Below are positions 18,786-28,237 of a stretch of 45,308 bases of DNA, piece by piece. The translations under genes were made by a program, and so were the position numbers. Below the pieces are notes generated by a model. The model was not told the DNA's origin and made no database searches. It was given only the letters and a program-made list of their open reading frames with translations. The DNA comes from Candidatus Rifleibacteriota bacterium (GTDB taxonomy: Bacteria; Muiribacteriota; Ozemobacteria; Ozemobacterales; Ozemobacteraceae), in NCBI GenBank assembly GCA_905236865.1, contig CAJOQX010000306.1, forward strand, positions 1 to 45,308, written 5' to 3'. Every line of letters begins with the position of its first letter. The first letter of the stretch is position 1.

Positions 18786-19991
18786 ATGGCAACATTCACC
18801 TATAAAGCCAAAAACTACGACGGCAAGATTGTTTCTGCCGAAATGGATTGTGATTCAAAAGAAGTTTGTATTAGCAAGCTTCGTGAAAAAGGTTATTTTG
18901 TAATTAATATTGCCGAAAAAAAAGGTGGCGGAGCTGGCAATATGAGTTTATTCCAAAGAGGGGTAAACTCACAAGAAGTAAGTATTTTTGCTAGACAGTT
19001 TGCAACAATGATTGGTTCTGGTGTTCCTCTTGTTAGATGTCTAACGATTCTTCAGTCGCAAGCTGAAAATCCTACTTTTAAGAAGATAATTAGCCAAATA
19101 AGAACAGATGTTGAAGGTGGTGCAACTTTCTCAAAAGCTCTAGAAAAACATCCTAAAGTATTTAGCAACTTGTTTTGTTCTCTAGTTAAAGCTGGTGAAA
19201 TAGGTGGTATTCTTGATACAATTCTCGAAAGACTTGCAGAATATCTCGAAAGCTCAGAAGCACTAAAAGCTAAAATCAAAGGTGCAATGACTTACCCAAT
19301 CGTTGTATTCGCAATTGCTGGTTTGGTTGTTGTTGCATTGGTTATGTTCGTTTTGCCACAGTTCAAAGAAATCTTCATGGGTATGAATATTGAATTGCCA
19401 ATGGCAACAAAAATTCTGTTGGCAACGTCTGACTTCATGGTAGGTTGGTGGTTTGTTATTATTCCAGCTATTATTCTTATACCACTTTTAATTTGGAAAT
19501 TCTTCCAAACTAAAACAGGTTCAAGAATTTGGGATACAAACATACTTCGTGTTCCTAATCTTGGGTTGATGATGAGAAAAGTTGCTGTTGCAAAATTCAC
19601 AAGAACTCTTGGTACTCTTATTTCATCAGGCGTTCCGATTTTGCAAGCTCTTGAAGTTACTTCTCAAACCGCTGGTAATATAGTTATTTCCGAAGCTGTT
19701 GATAAAACTCGTGTATCAATCAGAGAAGGTGAATCCATTGCAGAACCTCTTAAGAGTTCAGGCGTTTTCCCTCCAATGGTTGTTCAAATGATTGCAGTTG
19801 GTGAAGAAACAGGTGAATTAGACAAGATGTTAACTAAGATTGCAGACTTCTATGACTCCGAAGTCGATACAGCCGTTAAAGGTTTGACATCAGTTATCGA
19901 ACCTCTGGTTATCGTTGTTCTCGGTGTTGTAATCGGTGGTATTGTTATGGCAGTTTTCATGCCAATGCTCAAATTGGTTAACGTTAACTAA
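18786..19991 (+). CDS. Type II secretion / type IV pilus inner-membrane platform protein (GspF/PilC family)
   Basis: FTYKAKNYDGKIVSAEMD, FARQFATMIGSGVPLVRCL, LVKAGEIGGILD, FTRTLGTLISSGVPILQALEVT, MIAVGEETGELDKML. Confidence 0.97.
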   Translation: MATFTYKAKNYDGKIVSAEMDCDSKEVCISKLREKGYFVINIAEKKGGGAGNMSLFQRGVNSQEVSIFARQFATMIGSGVPLVRCLTILQSQAENPTFKKIISQIRTDVEGGATFSKALEKHPKVFSNLFCSLVKAGEIGGILDTILERLAEYLESSEALKAKIKGAMTYPIVVFAIAGLVVVALVMFVLPQFKEIFMGMNIELPMATKILLATSDFMVGWWFVIIPAIILIPLLIWKFFQTKTGSRIWDTNILRVPNLGLMMRKVAVAKFTRTLGTLISSGVPILQALEVTSQTAGNIVISEAVDKTRVSIREGESIAEPLKSSGVFPPMVVQMIAVGEETGELDKMLTKIADFYDSEVDTAVKGLTSVIEPLVIVVLGVVIGGIVMAVFMPMLKLVNVN

Positions 19992-20004
19992 TAGTTTTCC
20001 CATC

Positions 20005-20046
20005 AAAAACAAAAAACCTCGCTTATGCGAGGTTTTTTGTTTTTGG
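20005..20046 (+). terminator. Strong Rho-independent terminator
   Basis: AAAAACAAAAAACCTCGC TTAT GCGAGGTTTTTTGTTTTT. Confidence 0.95.
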
Positions 20047-20100
20047 TTTAATTCCTATTGAACAGATACCTATATTTAACTTCTGCAACAGAGAGTAACA

Positions 20101-20124
20101 AAAAAAAGTTTGCGTTTGCCCTGT
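20101..20124 (+). repeat. Copy 2 of dispersed motif AAAAAGTTTGCGTTTGCCCTGT
   Basis: Near-identical to copies at 274-296 and 8063-8084. Confidence 0.75.
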
Positions 20125-20182
20125 AATAGCCTTTAAACTATATTGAAGTTTGTTCCTTTATTATGATAGTATAAGAATATCT

Positions 20183-23100
20183 ATGAAAAAGAAACGCTTA
20201 CAATCTCTATTTTTACTAATCTTTTTACTTTGCTTAACTTTAGCCTTTTTAGGCTATGGTTGTGGTGGTAATGGTGGAGTTGGACGAGTAATCAATAAAG
20301 AATCTCCTCTTTCTTTATCAGGAAAAGCTTTTTTTCGTGAGCGTCAAGTATATGCAAATATTCCAATTTTTGTGAAAAACCTTCTAAATGAAACAGTTGC
20401 TGTTACTACTACTGATATTAGTGGTTATTATTCTTTTACAAACATTCAACCAGGCACTTATTATCTTTCAGCAACTACTGGTGAAAGTGAAGTAACTTTT
20501 GGAAATATGGTTCAAGTTACAGATCAGGGTGCTACAGAGATTGAACCCGTATCATTATTATGTATTAACAATGTAATAGTAGATTCAATAAGTTCAAATT
20601 CTTTCCACTTAGAATTTAGAACAAATCAGTCTTGTACTTCATTAGTTAGATATAGTGCAACAGGTGGATATGAAATAACTAGAGAAATATCTAAAACTAG
20701 CAAAAATCATCATGATATAACAATAACAGATCTTAATGCTCTCACAAATTATGAAATATCAATTGATTTGGTGGGCAATGATGGGCAAAAATTTACAATG
20801 AACGGATTGACTGCTCATACAATAGGTTTTGCAGGATGTTCCAATATTTCTGTAAACATAGACAATGGAGCTTATGAAACAATAAATCAAACCGTAACAT
20901 TATCTTTAAACGCAAAAGATTGCTATTTAATGAGGATAAGTGAAGATTATTCAATGGATGAATCTTCTTGGATAGCTTATTCCCAAAATTATACTCATAA
21001 TTTTTCAAATACATCAAGTGGAATTAAACGTTTATATGTTCAATTTCGCGATAAAAGTGGTTTAGAATCGCCTATAATATCTGACTCTATTGTTTATACT
21101 ACCTCTGGATATTTAGGCGTATGGATAAATAACGGTGAGGCAATCACAAATCAATCAACGGTTGAAGTTAAAGCTGTATGTCCTGGAGCAACTCACATGT
21201 TAATTTCAGACAATCCTAATTTTTCTAATTCATTTTGGGAAACTTATGTAGCTTTAAGGAAATGGCAATTTAATTCTACAGAAGGGATAAAATACATATA
21301 TTGTAAATTTAAAGGTGGCGCAGCTAACCCAGAAGAAGTATTTAAAACATCAATTCTTTATGACAACTCACCGCCAAAAGTTGAAGTTATAATAAATAAT
21401 GGCGTAAAATCAGTCGCAACTAATACTGTTGAAATACAATTTAGGTATACTAGCTTGCCTTCATATATGAAAATATCTAACACTACTGCACCAACTTCTT
21501 CAGATGATTGGCAAACTTTTAAAACTCCAATACAATGGACTCTACCGCTTGGAGATGGAGAAAAAACAGTTTATGCCATCTTTAAAGATGATGCTGGAAA
21601 CGAATACGGACCAGTTGAGGCAGAAATAGCAATAGATACTGTTGCACCAACAGGAAATACTATTGCAATATTAGAATCAGATAATCCGTCTTCTCAAGAA
21701 ATTTCTAAAGTTTTGTATGAGAAATTACCTGCTTATCTACATTTCAATATTTCAGATGATTCAACAAAAACAATTTACTATCATATAGGTCTAGCAACTT
21801 CAACTATACCAACAGAATATAATGAACTATCCTATCCTGCTAATCCAATCTCATTAAATACAGATATATTATTTATTGGTAACATTAGAATTTGGGCTTA
21901 TTTTGTTGATGAAGCAGGAAATAAAAGTCCTGTATCTTACGTATCACTAGAAGTCGAAGGAGCTGAAATAATCGTATCACCCAGTATTGTAGGTTTAAGA
22001 GCTTCTGGAGAACAAAGTTTCTCAGTAACATACAACAACCTAGACGAAGGAGATATAGGTAGTATAAAATGGATAGCTTCTGGTCCTGGAAGAATGACAC
22101 AAGAGAACGCCGTTTACAAAGCTCCGAATATTATTTGGGAATATGAAGAAGTAACCATAATAGCAACCCCTACTCATCAGCCCAAAAAAATTTCTTATGA
22201 TATTTTTGGAATTGCTACGGTTTCCCTACAGGCAACCCCACAAGTTGTTTATTTACAAAATAACGGAACTTATACTACAGATTTCACAGAAATGCAAATT
22301 GAACCAAATGGAACAGCAATTTTCAACGTTTATGTTATTCCTGATACAACAGGAATAAGAATAACTTCTGTTAAAAGTTTAAATAACAGATTACTTGGAA
22401 CAGCTACAGTTGTATATGAAGAAGCACCTTATGGAAGTATAGCAACTATTACCTATATTCCAAATAGGGAATTTCCTGAGGAGGCTGATAATGATGAAGT
22501 AACCATTAATTTTCAAACACAAGGATCTTCCCCAATTGCAGGTAAAGTCAATGTTGTAATATTCCACGGTGCAAAGATTATTTTAACAGGAACTTCTGAT
22601 ATAACACAAAAAGGAACAGAATTAGTAGTATCTCCCAATATATCAAATACTGGAAGCAGCGTTGTACACTGGGAATTATCCCCTCCTTATGGAGCTAGCT
22701 TTTCTGATGATGAAGATAATCCTCAAAGTGCAACAGATACTCTAAAAGTCGAAAAAGTTAAGATTTATTCTTTAGCTACTGACTCTTACATACCAACTAC
22801 ACTAACAGCGTCAATAGATGGTGCAAAAAAAACTTATGAATTTACAGCTTATCCTCCTCTCAAACTAAGATTAAATATAAATGCAACCGATGCAATGCCA
22901 CTAGCTGACCCAATGATTTTTACAGCAACTTTTGATTTTGTCAACGGTAGTATTGATGAAACAATAGATTGGACATATAAAAATGCAAATAGAAAAACTC
23001 CGATGCCTGCAAATGGGAATTCTTATGCAGATAGAGGAACTTTAACTCAACAAAATAATTATCAGGTAGAATATAAACGTCCAACCAATCGCCCTAGCGA

Positions 23101-24763
23101 AGATGATAAAACTGCTTCAGATATTGTTGAAGTTTATGCAACATCTCGAATAGACCCAAATGCTAGTGATTGCGTAAGAATAAGAATTCGTGAAGGTGTA
23201 GTAGTAGAAATATTCAAAGACATACAAAAAAATGAACCAATAACAGATGCGTATACAAATATTGAAGTAGGAACTTTACAATTTTATGTAAAAGTTACTC
23301 CCGAAATAATAAATAACACATCTGTAACTTGGACTGTCAACGGTGTTACTAGTTCAGATATCTATGGCAGCATTGATAGCAATGGAAAATATACAGCCCC
23401 TAGTTCTTATGAATCTAATTCAGTAACAGTAAGAGCTACTTCAAATTATAACCCATCGGTTTTTAAGGATGTCACAGTTCATTTAAGTGAATTTTGGAAA
23501 CCTATAGCTAGCAACATGAAAGACGAAGACACAGAGGAACCCATGCCTATCAGCAAAGTTTTTGTGGATCCAAGCACTAGTAAGGGAAAAGATTTTGTCG
23601 TGTATGCTGGAACTGGAGCAGAAAACCAATTTGGATATTATGGATTATGGTATGCAAACTTTCCCGACTCTGAAACAACCGAAACAGAAGAAGAAAATAA
23701 AGATTGGTGGATTGGAGTTGGGGGACTTTCTAGTAGAAGTAGAACTGCAAGTTTAAGCTATTTAATTTATGATATAACAATGGATAAGGAAAAAAATATT
23801 TATGTAAGTACTGGAAGCGGTATTTTTTATATAGATTTAAATTCATCAGATCCTAACAATCAAGCTATATTATTAAATCTTACCTCTGGAGCAAATATAC
23901 CTCCATTAACAAGCCTTGTTGCAGCCTTTGATAATTATGGTAATACTTTGTTATTAGCAGGTTCTAAAAATGGAGTTTATTCATTTACTATACCAAAAGA
24001 AAACCCCTACAAGCCATGGGTAGTAAGTTCTCGCAAATTATTAATTGATACCAAAACGCCCTATAGAGAGCAAGAAACACGAACCGAAATAGTAAAAGTA
24101 ATTGAAAACGGAGAAGAGAAAGATGTAGAAGATAAAAAAACTGCTTATTCAAACAATTTAATACCAAATCCAATTTCATCAGCTGTTCGTTCTCTTAGAT
24201 TCGATAGCTTAAATAAATCTTTATATTTTGGCACTTCTTCTGGAAGAATCTACCATTGTGAGAGTTTGGAACCAAATATGGAAAATATAAATGCTGATGT
24301 GTTTTTGGATTCATCATCAATAAAAACAGTTTCTACCAATGTTGATATATATCCTGATTTATCTTATCCTCCTTATGGTGAAGTAAATGGAGTTCCATTG
24401 GCAATAGCTTTAGACGTTATAAATACTAACACCTTATGGACTGCTACTACAAGTGGTGTTTCAAGATCTATTGATTATGGAAGCTCTTGGTCTTCGTTTA
24501 GTTTTGGTGGTGTTGATACCAACAGTAAATGCATTATTGTTGACCCCAATAATACTATAAACGTTATGGCAGGGAGTGAAGATGGGCTTTATCGCTCCAC
24601 TGATGGTGGTAACACTTGGACTAGAATAAGAAGCGGATTATACAATTACAAAACCATTACAACTTTAACTCAAGCTCATGGAGCTGCTAACGAAAGAAGA
24701 AAGGTATGGGTTGGAACATCAGGCGGAGTCTTTATGAGTAGACAATCCCTCTCTTTGGAATAG
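20183..24763 (+). CDS. Very large surface lipoprotein with carboxypeptidase-regulatory-like, FN3/Ig-like and C-terminal BNR/propeller repeats
   Basis: Signal peptide and lipobox LGYGC; AVTTTDISGYYSFTNIQPGTYYLSAT; Ig-like repeats; AGSEDGLYRSTDGGNTWTRI, WVGTSGGVFMS. Confidence 0.85.
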   Translation: MKKKRLQSLFLLIFLLCLTLAFLGYGCGGNGGVGRVINKESPLSLSGKAFFRERQVYANIPIFVKNLLNETVAVTTTDISGYYSFTNIQPGTYYLSATTGESEVTFGNMVQVTDQGATEIEPVSLLCINNVIVDSISSNSFHLEFRTNQSCTSLVRYSATGGYEITREISKTSKNHHDITITDLNALTNYEISIDLVGNDGQKFTMNGLTAHTIGFAGCSNISVNIDNGAYETINQTVTLSLNAKDCYLMRISEDYSMDESSWIAYSQNYTHNFSNTSSGIKRLYVQFRDKSGLESPIISDSIVYTTSGYLGVWINNGEAITNQSTVEVKAVCPGATHMLISDNPNFSNSFWETYVALRKWQFNSTEGIKYIYCKFKGGAANPEEVFKTSILYDNSPPKVEVIINNGVKSVATNTVEIQFRYTSLPSYMKISNTTAPTSSDDWQTFKTPIQWTLPLGDGEKTVYAIFKDDAGNEYGPVEAEIAIDTVAPTGNTIAILESDNPSSQEISKVLYEKLPAYLHFNISDDSTKTIYYHIGLATSTIPTEYNELSYPANPISLNTDILFIGNIRIWAYFVDEAGNKSPVSYVSLEVEGAEIIVSPSIVGLRASGEQSFSVTYNNLDEGDIGSIKWIASGPGRMTQENAVYKAPNIIWEYEEVTIIATPTHQPKKISYDIFGIATVSLQATPQVVYLQNNGTYTTDFTEMQIEPNGTAIFNVYVIPDTTGIRITSVKSLNNRLLGTATVVYEEAPYGSIATITYIPNREFPEEADNDEVTINFQTQGSSPIAGKVNVVIFHGAKIILTGTSDITQKGTELVVSPNISNTGSSVVHWELSPPYGASFSDDEDNPQSATDTLKVEKVKIYSLATDSYIPTTLTASIDGAKKTYEFTAYPPLKLRLNINATDAMPLADPMIFTATFDFVNGSIDETIDWTYKNANRKTPMPANGNSYADRGTLTQQNNYQVEYKRPTNRPSEDDKTASDIVEVYATSRIDPNASDCVRIRIREGVVVEIFKDIQKNEPITDAYTNIEVGTLQFYVKVTPEIINNTSVTWTVNGVTSSDIYGSIDSNGKYTAPSSYESNSVTVRATSNYNPSVFKDVTVHLSEFWKPIASNMKDEDTEEPMPISKVFVDPSTSKGKDFVVYAGTGAENQFGYYGLWYANFPDSETTETEEENKDWWIGVGGLSSRSRTASLSYLIYDITMDKEKNIYVSTGSGIFYIDLNSSDPNNQAILLNLTSGANIPPLTSLVAAFDNYGNTLLLAGSKNGVYSFTIPKENPYKPWVVSSRKLLIDTKTPYREQETRTEIVKVIENGEEKDVEDKKTAYSNNLIPNPISSAVRSLRFDSLNKSLYFGTSSGRIYHCESLEPNMENINADVFLDSSSIKTVSTNVDIYPDLSYPPYGEVNGVPLAIALDVINTNTLWTATTSGVSRSIDYGSSWSSFSFGGVDTNSKCIIVDPNNTINVMAGSEDGLYRSTDGGNTWTRIRSGLYNYKTITTLTQAHGAANERRKVWVGTSGGVFMSRQSLSLE

Positions 24764-24788
24764 TTTGTCTCTCATCTCTACATCTTTA

Positions 24789-24817
24789 TTGTTGTTTAGA
24801 CAAGTCTATGATATAAT
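24789..24817 (+). promoter_or_regulatory. Promoter TTGTTG-N17-TATAAT
   Basis: Perfect TATAAT ending 6 nt before ATG at 24824. Confidence 0.55.
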
Positions 24818-24823
24818 CTATTT

Positions 24824-25246
24824 ATGCTTAATGTTGAAGAATTTGAAAAATTAGTTATACAAGAAAAAAAACTTGCTGCACTTTGTTTTACCGCTAGTTG
24901 GTGTGCTCCTAGTCAAAATCAGATTAATACACTTGAAGAAATTCGTTCAGAATATGAAAAAAAGAATTTTCTTATAGAAGTTATAGATATTGAGCAGTCA
25001 CAAGAATTAGCAAAACTTTTAAAAATAAATAATTTTCCTACTACTTTATTTTTTGCCGAAGGAGAATTAAAAGAGCAGAATTGTCTTTATGGTTATCAAG
25101 ACAAAACAATGTTAATAGATGGTTTCGAATGTACTCTTTGGGAAATTGAAAACAAAAGTTCCGCTAACAAGTATATATGGTGGATTATTGGATTTCTAGC
25201 TCTGTTCGCAATAATTATGATTTATTATACTAGTTATGCTAATTAG
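24824..25246 (+). CDS. Thioredoxin-fold protein with C-terminal TM anchor; active site CAPS instead of CxxC
   Basis: LAALCFTASWCAPSQNQINTLEEI, LLKINNFPTTLFFAEGE; TM WWIIGFLALFAIIMIYY. Confidence 0.8.
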   Translation: MLNVEEFEKLVIQEKKLAALCFTASWCAPSQNQINTLEEIRSEYEKKNFLIEVIDIEQSQELAKLLKINNFPTTLFFAEGELKEQNCLYGYQDKTMLIDGFECTLWEIENKSSANKYIWWIIGFLALFAIIMIYYTSYAN

Positions 25247-25252
25247 ACATAT

Positions 25253-27307
25253 TCATTTATTAACTTGACTATCTGGTGTAGAAATAGCAGTAAGACTGTC
25301 TGTGATATCTACACTGTTTTTATCTTCTTTTTCCTTATAAAAACTGTCTTTATTTAACGCATTAGACTTAGTTAATCTCTGATATTCGATTTCCACAGCT
25401 TTCTTTATAGCATAAGAATCAGTGGTATCCCTAAGAACAGCTAATACTTGTGCAGCAGCTATATTTTCTCCTTGTTTATTCAAACATCTAGCATAACTTA
25501 AAATAATATCAGCTCGTCTAGGATTTTTTTCTATAGCTTTTTCCAGATATATTTGAGCTTTTTCATACTTTCCAATTTTTTCAGCAATTAAACCTAATCT
25601 ATTAAGATTATTGCTAGAATCCAACCCTAAAGAATAAGCATTTTCATAAGCTTCATAAGCCTCTGGAAGCCTATTTAACTTTTCATATATTATACCTAAC
25701 ATTTCAAAAGAATCTGAATTTTTCCTGTATTTAGACAATTCATAATAATAAGGTAGAGCAGCTTCCCAATTACCTTGATAAAATTCAAAGCCACCTTTTT
25801 CTTTAATTTTATCTAATTTAGCTTTTAATTCTGAACTTTCTATAATAATAGGCACAGATTTCTTTTCTTCTTTATTTGAATTTTCATTCTCTTTTTTTTC
25901 AGATGTATTTTCTTTTTTGTTTTCCCTAATACTGTCTATTTCTTGTTGTGATACATCTGGTATAGTAGGTTTGTTTTCTACTTTTTCAGCATTTTTCGAA
26001 TCAGTATTATTCTTTGCTTCTTTTTTCATACTAGCTTCAAGAGAATCTAAACCGCCATCATCGGCCATAACAAGTTGAACATCATCAACTTCATGATTTT
26101 CAAGAGCCTCGTATAAAACAACCCCATTAGATTTAGGTGTTGTTTCTTGCTTTGAATCTTTTTTTACAATAGATGTTTCTTTTTTCCCTTGTATAAACAC
26201 AACCTGTTCATTAGTTTTTTTCGTTTCTGAAGCATTGTTTTTGTCATTATTCGTTTCTGATTTTTGCAAAGGAATATTTACAACTGGCTTAATAGTTTCA
26301 ACTTGAACTATAGTTTGTTCTTTTTCTTGTTTGTCTTTTATGGGTTCATTAGGAATTTGCTTTTTGATATCTATTCTGTTCTCTTGCTTGTTACTGCTTT
26401 GTGGTAACATAGCGATTTGTTGGTTATTATTAGGAATAATTGAATCACTAGGAGGCAATATAGGTGTTTTTTGTACATTTTCTAAAGATGCTTGTTTTAC
26501 AGAAACCGAGGAAGAATAAACTTCAAAGTTTTTTGATATTTGAAAATATGTTTCATCTTGTTCATTTTGAAAATATAACCCTACCCCTATGCTTACACAA
26601 ACAACTAAACTAACAAGAATCCAATATATTTTCCAAGAGTTAGAGTTCATATATACAAGATTTATTGCTGAAGAATACATAATATCACTTCCTTCCGTTT
26701 CTCCTTTTGCTTCATCTAGTTTATCTTTTGATTCATCGACTTTAATTTCTATGGTTTCCTGTTTTTTCTGCACATCTATTATTTCTGTTTCAGAACTAGC
26801 TGGTAACAATAGTTCTGCTTTTCTAGGTTTGTTGGCAATAATTTTTATTTTATTGTCATCTTCCAACATACTTAGAGCATTATTAGAAATAAGCTTATTT
26901 GCAGGTATTCCCATAGATGGCAACAATACCCTTTCTACCTCAAACCAATCTCTAAAACTACTGAAAATAGATAAATAATAAGCCTCTTTTATGTTAAAAA
27001 TCCAAACAAGGATAATAGCTACAGAAAAAAGGAAATTAACTACTATTATATAGTTTATTCCAAACAAATTTACAAAAAATTCATATATGAAACCACAAGA
27101 ATAAAGGCTATAAGCAATAAAAATAGAGAATAAATGAATTGTCAAAAAAATTATTCCACGATCTATGTGACCTGCATATATTTGTCCAAGTCCCATAATA
27201 AAAAAAGACATCAAAGCAGCTACACCAGGATTTTTAGTTGATTTTCTAAGATATTCACGCCTAAAATCCCTTAACCATGAATAATCTCTCTTCTTTTTTC
27301 CTCTCAT
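25253..27307 (-). CDS. TM2-like N-terminal membrane domain plus long disordered linker plus C-terminal TPR protein
   Basis: NPGVAALMSFFIMGLGQIYAGHIDRGIIFL; K/E/N-rich linker; TPRs ALPYYYELSKYRKNSDSFEMLGIIYEKLNRLPEAYEAYENAYSLG. Confidence 0.8.
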   Translation of the reverse strand: MRGKKKRDYSWLRDFRREYLRKSTKNPGVAALMSFFIMGLGQIYAGHIDRGIIFLTIHLFSIFIAYSLYSCGFIYEFFVNLFGINYIIVVNFLFSVAIILVWIFNIKEAYYLSIFSSFRDWFEVERVLLPSMGIPANKLISNNALSMLEDDNKIKIIANKPRKAELLLPASSETEIIDVQKKQETIEIKVDESKDKLDEAKGETEGSDIMYSSAINLVYMNSNSWKIYWILVSLVVCVSIGVGLYFQNEQDETYFQISKNFEVYSSSVSVKQASLENVQKTPILPPSDSIIPNNNQQIAMLPQSSNKQENRIDIKKQIPNEPIKDKQEKEQTIVQVETIKPVVNIPLQKSETNNDKNNASETKKTNEQVVFIQGKKETSIVKKDSKQETTPKSNGVVLYEALENHEVDDVQLVMADDGGLDSLEASMKKEAKNNTDSKNAEKVENKPTIPDVSQQEIDSIRENKKENTSEKKENENSNKEEKKSVPIIIESSELKAKLDKIKEKGGFEFYQGNWEAALPYYYELSKYRKNSDSFEMLGIIYEKLNRLPEAYEAYENAYSLGLDSSNNLNRLGLIAEKIGKYEKAQIYLEKAIEKNPRRADIILSYARCLNKQGENIAAAQVLAVLRDTTDSYAIKKAVEIEYQRLTKSNALNKDSFYKEKEDKNSVDITDSLTAISTPDSQVNK

Positions 27308-28165
27308 TTAAAGACCCCAATTTAGAAAGCTATTCTTAACCGCTTCTTTTGCTTTATCAACCTTTTTTATTATGCTATCTTTGTAATCTTCTATTTTTTG
27401 CATAATTACAACGCTAATAGGAATCATATCTGCCTTCGTTGTATTTTCATATTCAAATTTTTTATCTTCAATTTTTTCATTTATTTTATATGATTTTACA
27501 GATAAAACACTCTTTATTTTATTATCACTACCGTATTCAATAACTTTAACAGGCAAATAAATCTTTTCAGAAAATATAGCTTCATAACAGCCTAATTCAA
27601 ATATTTGAACAAAAATACTTAGTTTAGGAGTGAGTTTTAAATTATAATGATAATCTCCATCTTTCATTTTTTCCCTTTTAACTGCTTCAATAGAGAAAAA
27701 AGCTGACAATGTACTTCTAGTCATATTAACAAATATTTTCTTCGGATTAAATACAGCCATTATTATTCCCCATTTATCTATAAAAGGAGAAGATTCTGAT
27801 TCATAATAAAAACATTCATTAAGATTTTTTATATATATCCAAAGATTGTTACCATTAAAGAAAACACTAGAACTTCCATCTGAAAAAATAATAGAAAATT
27901 TATCTGGACTTTTTATTCGCAACGTAACAGTTGACGTGCTAATATCATCGCAAAGTTCTACTTCTGATTCTATTGCCTCTATACTTTCAGATTTCCTTTC
28001 CATTCTGTCAAAAAGTTGATTAACAGTAAAAGAAGCTGGCAATGGTTTTGCAAATTCTAGTATAGAAGATGAAGTTGCAGAATAAGACAAATTTATTTCT
28101 GTAGCCATACTAGTTACAGAAATAAGTATAAAAGAAAATAAAGATATTAATAATTGTCTTTTCAT
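27308..28165 (-). CDS. LolA-like periplasmic protein
   Basis: Signal peptide; SFTVNQLFDRMERKSESIEAIESEVEL ... TLRIKSPDKFSIIFSDGSSSVFFNGNNLWIYI. Confidence 0.6.
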   Translation of the reverse strand: MKRQLLISLFSFILISVTSMATEINLSYSATSSSILEFAKPLPASFTVNQLFDRMERKSESIEAIESEVELCDDISTSTVTLRIKSPDKFSIIFSDGSSSVFFNGNNLWIYIKNLNECFYYESESSPFIDKWGIIMAVFNPKKIFVNMTRSTLSAFFSIEAVKREKMKDGDYHYNLKLTPKLSIFVQIFELGCYEAIFSEKIYLPVKVIEYGSDNKIKSVLSVKSYKINEKIEDKKFEYENTTKADMIPISVVIMQKIEDYKDSIIKKVDKAKEAVKNSFLNWGL

Positions 28166-28237
28166 AAGTCCTGCAATAAAAAAAATACTTTGCAGCTTAG
28201 AATTTATTCATTTTAATAATTTTGTAAATATATTTTT

